Origin: Arctopsyche grandis
Lineage: Eukaryota; Arthropoda; Insecta; Trichoptera; Hydropsychidae
Assembly: GCF_051622035.1 (NCBI RefSeq)
Contig: NC_135356.1
Span: forward strand, 806,001 to 870,000
DNA length: 64,000 nt
Reading direction: 5' to 3'
Part shown: positions 43,442 to 54,700 of the stretch, piece by piece
Layout of the letters: each line of letters opens with the position of its first letter
Numbering within the stretch: position 1 is the stretch's first letter
Position numbers and translations under genes: made by a program
Notes under the pieces: model-generated
The model's database searches: none
Told to the model about the DNA's origin: nothing
What the model saw: only the letters and a program-made list of their open reading frames with translations

Positions 43442-44934
43442 CAGTGGTTCTCAAGTGCGGGCCACTAGAGGATTTTACTGCGGCCACCAGCGACCAGTAA
43501 ATAATACTAATATTTAAAAAAAAATTAATATTGTTGAATACATCTGACTTGTATTCAACAAAAAACAAACACCTCAAAATTCTTTCCACGCGAATATGAT
43601 CCGTAGTGTGTTCTCAATAGTATGCAGAACAATAAGAAATTGACTTGCACACATGGGAGTGAGTTCATTCGAGTCACAATAGGGTTGTATTAAATTTATT
43701 TAACGAAGGCTGTGAGAACGAAATATTTCGTATGCATTGCATTGTGCATCAAGAAGTGCTAGTTAGTAAATCTGTTATTAAATGCATGGAAGATGTGGAG
43801 TTAACTGTGAGAAAAGTATTACATAAATGCAATTAATACCAGTAGTAAATTGTCGAACATGTTTAGTTCTCTATGAGAAATCAACGGTGAAAAACACAAT
43901 ATATTGCTCAATTACAATCATATTAGATGGCTATGTTTTGATAACAGTGTTCAACATCTTTGTGAATTAAATGATTATGTTATATCTGCTTTGGCCGTAA
44001 ATCATAAAGATTTAAGTGAAAAGCTTCAAAGTAATTATATAAAAGGGTCGATTTTATTCCTAAAGGATTTTTTGCTGCACATTAGTTCGATTAATAAACA
44101 ACTACAAAAAAGTAACTTAACAATAATAGAAACCATGCTCATCATTGACAAACTAAAAAATATAGCGAAAAGCCTTGTGACAGAAGTTGAAAATGACAAT
44201 TTTTCAATTTTATCTTCTGTTAGTGATTTCATAGATAAGATGACAGAAACAACTTCAAAATTAAAATTAAAACTTAAAATAATAGAATGTCTTAAATCTC
44301 TGAATCTGGAACTTGATAAAAGGTTCGAAGAATTGAATTTTTTTAAAACTGTTTCTTTTGTATCTTCCCCTTTTATTATGATGAAAAATGAAAATTTCCT
44401 AGTACTACAAAATAGATTAAAATCATTTTCAGTATTGAGATTAATTAACTGGGCTAACGTAAAATATGCATTATTAGAAATTAGTCACGATCAAGTACTT
44501 AATAACCATTTTAATAATATTTCGGTTCAAAAATTTTGGTCGGAAATATACGTTGACAATGAAACCAATATAAAGATTTGGCAACAATTGTTTTATTAAT
44601 ATTGTCTATTTTTCCCACTACCGTATATTGCGAAAGATCATTCAGTGTAATGAACTTTATTAAAAACAAATTTAGAAACCAGCTGACAGACGCAAACTTA
44701 GAAGCAGCAATGCGGCTTGCACTGGAAGAAAGGAGTATTGAGCAATTTCCATTGCATTATTATTAAATAAATAGATACCAAAATGCTAAAATTTCTTTTA
44801 TTTTATGAATAAATTGATCCATTTTTTTGTAACTTTAATTTATTTGATTAAATTTGGTGCGGCCACCAGACATTTCCATGGGACTACTATTATCACCTGT
44901 GCGGCCACGGTAAAATTTCGCCTGAGAACCACTG
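43442..44934 (+). mobile_element. hAT element (CAGTGGTTCTCA family)
   Basis: Starts CAGTGGTTCTCAAGTGCGG and ends as the reverse complement of CAGTGGTTCTCAGGCG; gcggccac phrases lie at both ends. Flanks (poly-A versus gcttagaa) do not match, so the target duplication is lost. It contains transposase remains. Confidence 0.87.
43904..44766 (+). pseudogene. hAT transposase C-terminal half
   Basis: 43904-44599 reads HIRWLCFDNSVQHLCELNDY, then a helical middle, to VQKFWSEIY. After a shift near 44590, 44620-44766 has FPTTVYCERSFSVMNFIKNK, FRNQLTDANLEAAMRLALEE, the dimerisation motif (P.....CERSFS.MN.IK.K.RN.LTD..LE...RLA). The N-terminal zinc finger and first Asp region are absent. One frameshift separates the halves, otherwise frames are long, so it is fairly young. 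Confidence 0.85.
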
Positions 44935-45880
44935 GCTTAGAATGTCTCTTGGTAACAGCATCTACTATGTACATTTAAGTCATTTTTTTATTTTCCCCTC
45001 TGTTCATATGTACACGAGGCAAAACTCGGTAGTCATGACAACTCCCCATATCTATGTATATGATAAGGTGTTCCAAAACCTGTGCGCCTAAACGATTTTA
45101 ATTTTTTCAATAAATTAAATTAAATACATACGTATGCAGTGAATTGGAGCGGACTATTTTTGCAACTGCTCCGCTCCAGCAACAATATTTTGCTCCAGCT
45201 CCGCTCCGTCCTCCGATCCGTGCTCCGAGCAAAAACGTTTCAACAAAAATCATGTAAAGATTTCATTTAAATCTACTATCGTAAATCGATCATCAATCAT
45301 AGATCGCTCTTATTTTTATTCATTGACGCCATGGCTGATTTTCAAATATGTTTACTAAAATATTCATAAATTGATAAAATAAAATTTAAATATACAGATA
45401 ATGTAAATTGGGATAATGTTTTTGGCACGGTTGTAAAATAAATTACACAACAAATGTTAAAACTAAATTCAATGTCAAATTAACATCTATTAAATATCTG
45501 GCACGACAGAATAAGCGTTCGTCAAACGGGCTGCCAGTAACAAAAATAAAATGTGACGTTTCAGTGAAATTATAACCAGTTACATTTTCATTGGCTAATC
45601 ATCGTAATATCTTAGCAGCCAGCACTTATTTATTTAAGGGTTAGGTTAAGTTAGGTTGGCCCTATTCATTTAAGATAAGGTTGTTTCGGTTGGTTTTATT
45701 ATTTTTGTCAAATTATATTTTTGTTACTGGCAAACCCATTTTACGTTTGATTTGCTGGGCGAAAACCGAAAATCTGTCGTGTGAGCTGTTTTAGAGAGGG
45801 GCATTATTTTTCTGGTCTGGGAAACACTGCAGAAATATTCACAAACTAATTATTTGTCTGTGTCTTAGGGCCTCAGCACC
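44935..45880. other. Unannotated region with simple motifs
   Basis: gctccgctcc-rich stretch at 45140-45235. Degenerate insect-telomere-like ttaggttaagttaggttgg at 45640-45658. No gene. Confidence 0.4.
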
Positions 45881-45887
45881 ACACCTC

Positions 45888-45924
45888 AGCCGCCACACTA
45901 GCGGACTTGTTTAGTGTGGCGGCT
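45888..45924. other. 13-bp perfect hairpin
   Basis: AGCCGCCACACTA (45888-45900) and TAGTGTGGCGGCT (45912-45924), loop gcggacttgtt. It lies in the GC-rich leader just before the LINE derivative. Confidence 0.85.
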
Positions 45925-45986
45925 ATCGCTCATTTGTATCGCTCTCGACGCTCCGTGAGAACGGACGTACCGAAGACGTACTCTCT

Positions 45987-46480
45987 GTGCGAGCGCTCAT
46001 AATACAGCGATACGCCATACCGTCAAAAAACCCACACCTTTTAACATACACAACAAACACCTCCCACAAAACGAACACCAAAAGAACACATGTTGGCACC
46101 ATGCGAGGATCCGACCTGAAAAAGCGACTGAAGAAGACACTGATAACTACAACCGAAGCTCCTCAACCAGGCTGCTCTCGAGTAATGTTTGATAAAAGAA
46201 TGAGATGGGCACCTCACATTGAGGCAGCGAAATGCAAGGCGATGCGGGGTATATCCTCAATATATCCAATATTTAATCGCCATAGTTCTTTATCAACGCT
46301 AAATAAAATAAAATTGTATCGCGCGCTCATATTACCATTATTAACCTATGCTTCACCTGTATGGAATAACGACTCGAATACTAACCTTTCCAAGCTCCAA
46401 GTAATACAAAATAAATCCCTAAAAATAATTTATAATAAATATCTAATAATAAATATCTTTGAGAATATCAGGTAAAATGA
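45987..46480 (+). mobile_element. Jockey-like LINE deletion derivative
   Basis: An open frame (45987-46475) joins a leader rich in basic residues to the post-RT segment MRWAPHIEAAKCKAMRGISS, KIKLYRALILPLLTYASPVW, LSKLQVIQNKSLKIIYN. The last parts match Jockey-clade LINEs (W..HI......A..R...LYP, K..LY..LI.P.LTYA.P.W). Endonuclease and RT core are missing. Relatives are at 54395 and 57455. Confidence 0.78.
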
Positions 46481-46596
46481 AACCCAGCCCCCTAATTTAT
46501 ACGCTAGTGTAACCTTGAGACAACATCTGTCTCCCTGTTCAGAGTAAGGTCATATATATTATTTTTTTGTTCTGATACTGGTCCATTCATCTAGAG

Positions 46597-47246
46597 CAGG
46601 CCTGGGCAAGCTTTTCGGATGAAGGGCCACATCAGAAATTAAAAATGAGCGGCATGCCGCAAGTAAAATACTATTTTTGGATATACATTATTTATTATCG
46701 TGAAAGAAATTAAAACATAATTTTTTTTTAAATTTCATACATAACAACAATTTAATTTGACGAATGAAACTGTTTCAGATTTTTAACAGATTTTTTTTAA
46801 TTTCAGGAGAAAGTTTTGTAGTTGAAATTCTTAAAAATGCTTGTAAATTTTCATCTGTGATGCTTGATTGTAAAGAATTTTTATTGATATGTTTTTTTAC
46901 ATATTTAGGTTGATCAAAAAACCACCAACATTTTTTGAGCAAAATCTCTAAGTTTGTCGAATTTTTCCGTATTAAGGGCGTTGTAAAATTTGCAAATTTC
47001 TTCATGACGTTGTAATTCCCTTAAATCATCATCGCACTGTAAATATAATATATAATCTTAATTTATAGCTCCGTCTCGCCACTTAAATCGTCGATAATTT
47101 CAGCATATTCTTCAAATTTATTTTCTGGTACCTTCAGCAATTTCATGGTTGAAAGGTGGTCTACCCGTTTAATCAAAAAATGGTGAAGAAACAGTCGTAG
47201 TTTTAATTTAAATGCTTTCAAACTTTTCACCATATCATGGACATAT
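46597..47246 (-). mobile_element. hAT fragment, EPM2AIP1/FAM200-like
   Basis: Begins CAGGCCTGGGCAAGCTT. On the minus strand transposase pieces read AFKLKLRLFLHHF (about 47200), CDDDLRELQRHEEICKFYNA, FDKLRDFAQKML (about 47010), then in another frame NSLQSSITDENLQAFLRIST (46870-46810). These match the EPM2AIP1-like hAT C-terminus (FP.L..FA.....FGSTY.CE, LTDEHL...LR.STT). The CE...SFS part is deleted. It is cut at 47246, where the IFT122 3' block begins. Confidence 0.78.
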
Positions 47247-48719
47247 AATTACATGGTATAATTACAAATTTTCCAAAAATGTGCCACTCAATTTTTTATT
47301 ATATATTTTAATAAATGTAAATATAATACAAATACCACTTAGTCTATTTTTTTTTCTTTTAAAAATATGGAAAAAACATAAAAATATAAAAACATGAATG
47401 AGATGTTGAAAATCTATTGAAGAAAAAAATTACCGTTAGTGGTGACTTCTTCTTCGATTCAACGGTTCGGAACAGCTCTTCAGCGCTCATATCAGTCCAT
47501 GACATGACTTCTTCCTTCCAATCCATTTTCTACCTTCTATTTTTCCCATGATTATCAAACGGAAAAATTCGTATTTTGATCCCTGTATCATGCGTCCGAG
47601 GTACTCCATCTGTCTCCGCTTGATGACAGAAACAAGTTTCCTGCCTCTCTGTATCATGCTGAGGACAGCTTCATTTGTGACTTTTTTGGTCCATGGGATC
47701 TTCAGCATACGCCTGTAGACCTATGTACATATCAAAAGCTTCGATACGGCTGATCATTCTGGTCTTCAGAGTCCACGTTTCGCATCCAGATAGCAGCACT
47801 CTTTGCGAATCTCAAACGCGTACGAAGATTGTGATGCTTGTTTATTGTTGATGAACACTGTTCTAGCCATCTCGATGCGGATTCTTAAGTCTTCATCTGG
47901 GTCAGTTTCTTAATTTAACCAAGTTCACAGGTATTTAAATATTTTAACTCTTTCTAACACCTCTCGATACAACGTTTAGATCACCGGTGTCTGTTTGCAT
48001 TTTGTCAACTACATAGCATAAATTTCGTCTTCTTTATATTTATGTGCAGACCTCTTCGATTGCTTTCTTGATTAGCAGTATATCCTTTTTCCATTCCAAA
48101 AATTTTCATTCAAGAGAGAATGACGAAGATGAAATAATGGATTTTAACGGTTCAGTGCCATTCCCGTCAATCAGTTGACTACGACAAAATGAGCAGAGTG
48201 CTTTAGAAATCAGCTGCGATTCCAAATCATCCACGTAAAATAGCTGAAACAAAAACAAACCGACGTTGTTGTTTTATGGTATACTCGTACATATTTAAGT
48301 CCCCATTCAATATTGATATAAACCTTGTAACAATGAGGGCAATACTGTATGTGTAAGTCGGGCATAACGTTGCGAAAAAATAACGTTTCCAATGGTTTTG
48401 GACGATTGATGACTATCACAGATAATGGCTGTAATATTTTCAAATCTTCTCGGTTGCACACAACTTTACCATTCTTATCATCCTATAAAAAAACATTGAA
48501 AATATGAATTAATTGACCTCACTTATACATATATGTTATAATTATGTACTATATTTACTTTTCATTTGAAATGCTAATCGTTGAGATACTATTAAATATT
48601 TACTTACTTCAAACGATTTGTTTGAGAACACGTCTTTGAGATTAGACAAATTCTCTATTCGCAATATCTGAGAATTTTCTTGGTCGTTTGGCCGAGCTTC
48701 GAGAGAAGACACATCAGAT
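47247..48719 (-). repeat. Parental copy of the 3' segmental duplication
   Basis: Counterpart of 3783-5253. It contains the LINE C-terminal fragment (47708-47487, KIPWTKKVTNEAVLSMIQRG) and IFT122 exons that continue into the rest of the gene. Confidence 0.9.
47420..48050 (-). mobile_element. LINE 3' fragment downstream of IFT122
   Basis: Same post-RT segment as at 3955-4570. It lies about 60 bp beyond the IFT122 stop codon, on the same strand, and may supply the 3' UTR of that gene. Confidence 0.75.
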
Positions 48720-51700
48720 TCTATCAACTGTAAAGCCTCCTCCACGGTTATGTCGTCCTCTATAGTGAATGCGACCAACGGTAATATTTCTTAAACATTA
48801 ATAACCACTTCTATACCAAATGAAAAAATGAAAAATTTCACATAACATCAACTAACCGAATGTAAGAAACGAATGGTACAAATTATGTCCGCAGTAGTTG
48901 CAAACTGTTGAAAGTGGTGTGAAATGATGTGAACATCTGTAGCACAACGGCGTAACCTCGTTACTATCGTTCAATCCAGCTCGTGAGAGCAATGTCAAAA
49001 CTTCTACATTTTCCTGCAATCAAATAAATATCACAGATGGTTACTGATTTCTGAAAAGGATGGTATCAAGAAATCAATCTACATATGTAGAGAAATTAGC
49101 AACAAAAATAATGAATATTTAGAGGAAGAGTATTTTCAAAAGCTAATTTTGTGATCTTTCGGATCTTCACCAGAGCGGAGACCAATCAATCTTTACTAAG
49201 TTTAACCCATTGAATTCGAATATGATGATGATTTTTGTTCCTTTCTTCCCGTTTAAAAGATATGAGCGTTTAAAATATGCGCAATTTTTACAGATTTTTG
49301 AGTTTTACCGTCTTTAACTCAAAATCATTGTGGGTCACACTAGTAAAGATTGAATAATCTCCGCTTCGTTAATTTTTTTGTTGCTCAATATTATCTAAGA
49401 TTTTCTTTTAAAACATTTTAGTTCAAAAGAAATACTAGAGCAACATATGTAGAAGAAAAGCAGCTCATGAAGCAGACAACAAATGATTTTTTGAAAATAA
49501 CACTTGTCTGATATATAATATTTTTTATGTTGGGTTTGCGAAACACTATTAACCCTTTCAATGCTGACCAACGCTGATCAGCGTTTTGCCGACAAGTCCT
49601 TGGGCCTGAAGAATGCCAATGTGCTTTGTACATTTTGCATGCATAAAATAAACAAGAATAATACCTGTTAAGCCTTTCCCGGTAGCATTAAAAATCAGTC
49701 GTGTAATCCGTGCAATTGCTTTGTCTACGTTTATAAACACTCATTTACACCGGAATTTCTGAATTTATAACCATAGCAGAATTACCCGATGGAAATCCCT
49801 AATTGATGAGTATTTCAGATTTTGCCTTGGTCTCTAGTTGCACATGGGAACAATCAGATTGGACCGAATAGGTGATTATTGGAAGAAGCATCACGTATTT
49901 AATATACCGGTATTATCCCAATACATGTCACGCAATCGATTTTTATTCATTTTAAAAGCATTAAATTTTAACAACAATTAAGAAGATCGAACTAGTTTTG
50001 GAAAAATACATTCACTAATAAACTTCTTTTGTTTATTATATTTTGTTGCAAGATATATTAGAGAGTCTAAACACACCTTTACAAAACTTGAAATCCCCGG
50101 CGGTAGTTATCTAGAGTTTGTTTGGATTAACTACAATTTTAAACCTGATTTCTAAATAATTCTAATTGGAAATGTGGGCGAAGTTTGTAGCGTGGCGGGC
50201 TTTCAACAGAAATGACTTCAGCATTCAAAGGGTTAAACCGTTTTAATTTATTCACCTGTATCTTAAATGGTACTTTCAAGTTCTGAATTTTGTCCAGCAT
50301 CTGACGAGCCAGTTTGTTTGCGCCTAGTAATCTGCCTTGTTTTGCTAAACACAAATATACCGAACTGAAAACCGTCAAGGCGCAATATCTTACATGATTT
50401 TCAAAAATGAAATAATGCTAAAAATAAACTCTACATAAGATTGAAAAGGATACAATAAAGAAATGCCTTTCGGCGGATGAACATTGTTTTCGACGAGCGA
50501 AAGAACAATTTTAGCCGCGTTGAACAACGTTTCCGGTTGGCAAACTGAAAACACTTCGTGTATAGACTGATGCACAATATGAAAAGTAAAGTAAATTGTT
50601 GCATATTTTTCATTCTCATTATACGATTCTATCCAATTCTGTTGTTGACTGTAATTGAATAGAAGAAAAATGTTAATTTCAACTGTCGATAACAATAATT
50701 TCAAAGCTTTTCGAATTAACCCACTCAATATCGTCCACAGTTTGGGAGATTTCTAAGGATTGTGATGCAAGCAACCAATGCAAGTAAGCAGCGTCGTTGA
50801 AACGTTCTTCGGCGATGGCATTTTGTATAAGAACTCCCAAAACTCTAGCGGCTGATTCCGTCTGACCGCCCATGTGGTATGCTGAAAATATCACATCGAT
50901 AACACAAAATAAGAAACTATTATAGAATAAATACAACTCAAATGAAGAACATTTAGAAATTCTCGATTATGTTCAATATAACCAGCAGAATAGACTAGTG
51001 GTTAGCATATAATGCTTTGAACAGAGTGGTCATGGGTTCAAATCCGAGTTTGCCAATTTATCTGATTTTTATTGAAACGGTTCCAATAAATTGGCAACCT
51101 TACCAATTTTCTCGTAAAATCTCGAGTTTTAAGCAATCTCGAATTTCACTGAATTGTATAAAATGCTGCAAATTTACAAATTTGACCATAAATGGATGTT
51201 AATTGATATGTATTTACATACTTTGTATAGTACTTGTATCAAGTGTACCTACAATGTGTCTGGCCAGGAAGGCGCATTTGGGGTTACCTGCTAGGCCTTC
51301 CTGGTATGAATTAATAAAAAATAAATATCAAGGTACAAATTTAAATGTCTAGTAGTACATAAATTCATGTAACCATGCACGAACCTTTATGAGCTTCGAT
51401 AAAATGATTGTCCCTAGCCATTTGTTGTGCATATGGTATATAAACCTCTTCCTTGTATTCCGGATTCTGTTTGACCAATTGAAACGCTTGTAGGAATCTC
51501 GTCGTCGTCATCGTCATCGAAACCTTCGAGAATATTCCGCAACAACAAAATACATCGAGCGGAACACCATCAAGTATTCCAGAAAATACTACGCCTCGAC
51601 GAAAGCAAATTCCTCTTGTACGCATCAACAACTAAATGCTCGTACGACCACTTCCATCAAGCATTCCAGAAAATACTACGCCTCGACGAAAGCATTCCTC

Positions 51701-54700
51701 TTGTACGCATCAACAACTAAATGCTCGTACGACCACTTCCATCAAGCATTCCAGAAAATACTACGCCTCGACGAAAGCATTCCTCTCGTACGCATCAACA
51801 ACTAAATGCTCGTACGCATCAATAACCACTTCCATCAAGCGTTCCAGAAAATTCTACGCCTCGACAAAAGTGCATTCCTTTCTTACGCATCAACAAACCA
51901 CCACCATCGATCAGGCGATTCAAGAAACACTATAAAAGGAGGTACAACCCAAACAACGCCAGTCGACCCACAGCAGCAAGCGTCGACACAAAGCAGCAGA
52001 CCAGTCGACATCCAGCTCCTGACCAGCCACCACTTCACTACACGGACTTGGAAGATCAACCAGCCGACCGAGCCAGCAACACACTGCCGTATTCAGAGAC
52101 TTGCTGAACATAGCCGAATGCCGAGCCAGCGACACTCTACCGTATCCAGAGACTAGCCGGACATAGCCGAATGCCGAGCCAGCGACACTCTACCACATCC
52201 AGAGACCTCTGAACGACATACTTTTACCAACAATTAACCATACTTGTGTATACGTGTTACTACCAAATAAATACCACATTCAACATATAGTTGTATTAAT
52301 ACCGAACACAGACGAATCTGTCTACAATACATGGCGGACTGGTGGTGAAGAAGACCTTCACAATAAGACTAGTTCCCATACGCTTGCTCCCAATTTTCCA
52401 TCTTAACTGCCATCTTGACCATTGCATGCTGATCTCCCAATTTTTGATACAGCTCGGTCGCCGACTCCAAGTGACCGATCGAGATCAAAGCCTGAGCCAC
52501 CACATATAAATTATCGCTCGCACCCTTATCGAGATTACGACCCGTTTCGACCAACCTAAAACATAAATATGTATTCTCTAAAGGTTCACCGCACACTATT
52601 CGTTTAAATAATAACTCACATGTCGTTCTGTGCCATAATATTCGCCGCACTCTTTATGTCTCCGGCTGCCAAAAACATCTCAGCAGCCACACGAGGCTCG
52701 TTTATATGCTGAGCCCATTCAGCTCTCTTTTTTATAAGATCCGACACATCTTCCGAATCCATGTATTCCTACAAATATAAAATAGTTCTCTAAAAACAGG
52801 GTCTAAAAGGATGTAGAAAAAAGTGAAAAAAATTAATATATGTATGTATATATAAAATAATTGACAAACTCGTCCATCTGTGGATTATTTCTTAATTTTT
52901 TTGTTTAATAATTTTAATATACAACTGTACAGATATGAAGAAGACAAACTTGAGCCTTGTGGAACAGTCTAAGATCCGTGTACATTGTGAGGGCTCGGTG
53001 TGATTGGCCGTTGGATCGGTATAGCCGTGCAGCGTCGATAAACTTTCCTCGGTATGCATAAACTTCAGCTACCGAGAGAGCTTTGGATGCATTATCGCCT
53101 TGATTTAACATTTCCTAGAATAATAATAGTACAAATTAAAACCGAGCTTTTTATTATGCTTTCAATTGTATTCAATTAGGGTTGCCAAGTGTCATGGACA
53201 AAAAAAAAGAACATTTAACAAAAAAATGTTTAGTTATAATTGTGCAGGTTATTATTTAAGTGAAATAGTACCAAAAATGCCATTATTTTACAAGGTAATC
53301 GTAATATTCCACCAGTACAAGAAAGATTATATCTATAAGGCTAAGAATCATAATGTATATGAAAGAATCATAATTTCACAATAATTTTTAAAACAAATTT
53401 ACACAAAAGTCCAAATATCTCAAAGGAAATATTATGTTACTTCCACTTTCATAATAACAGGAACATACATACATATGTAGTTAGGAACTTGAAAAGTGCG
53501 CTTAAAAATGAATTGTTGAATTTAATCATCTTCATTCTCACTCTCAATTTCATCACCTCTGTTATTATCCATACACTGTATTTATCCATACACTGCTAAT
53601 TTGGTGCAAAAGTTTCTTAGTTTCTTATAATATAGTACGGACTGTGTGAAATTATTGTCAAAATTGAAAAAGAGGACATTATGGGTGTAATATAAAAAAA
53701 TATAGAGAACAAAAGAATTGTGTTACAAAAGACAATTCTTAAAAAAAGACCTGTTGGCAACTCTACATATATTCAATGTCTCTTACTTATTTTTGTAATT
53801 GACCTGTTAGGCCTAAATAAAATAAAATAACAATAAGTATATGTAAGTATTACAACAATCAAACCTCTAACACATCGACCAATTCGAGAAATAAAACATT
53901 CTCGATCCGTTGAAACGCCTTTTTGGCCACGCTCAACGACAATTCTTCCAAAGCCGCAAAACCCAAACTCTCCCAATCGGAATTCGGAACGCCCAGACAG
54001 CCAATGTTGTACGCCTCACTAAAAAAATGAACAAATTTTAAAACGCGAACGATTTCGACTGACAACGAAAGACACCGTCCATACTTGAACATGTGATTTT
54101 GTATGTACTGATGCATCGCATGAGATAGAGGCACGTTTATCGATTGCATGGCATTGGCCTGCAGACAGAACACGTGGCCTTTCTGAAATCCGACAACTGA
54201 TCCGATCACCGGCTGCGAAGACTCCGGAAAGGGTACCAGCTTGATCGAAAGCATGCCGCCGCCGGAGTAACACAGCAAATCCTCATACGTCGCATGCCAA
54301 GACACCGAGGAAGCATTTTCCGCCTGTTTAACAAACTTTCATTATACAAAACATCACTCACAATTATTGGAAAAAAATTCATACAAATGTGCACAACGCC
54401 TCGAACATTAACCTTTCCAAACTTCAAATAATACAAAATAAATCCCTAAAAACAATTTATAATACGCCCATATATACTAACTAAATAATATTCCGTTTGT
54501 TACAGACATTAACAACAAACTAACCAGTACAACAAAATGTCTATACCCTTCAGGTATAACACACAGATTACCTAAACACAATCTGCTTTAAGTCATCGAC
54601 TTTAGAGAGTCTTTAATTAAAATTATGTATTAGATGTATTATGAGCATTTTATTTTTAAATGCTTTTTATTATTACTAAATTGTGTTCACAATACATCTT

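Noticed and set aside
50990..51060. tRNA genes at SINE heads (also 54860 and 25600)
   Set aside because: A and B boxes are present but no full cloverleaf, and each is followed by the same SINE body.
51489..52379. The insertion as a genuine or newly created intron of IFT122
   Set aside because: The only nearby GT/AG choice shifts the frame by one base, and a 5-bp target duplication with LTR-like content fits a transposon better.
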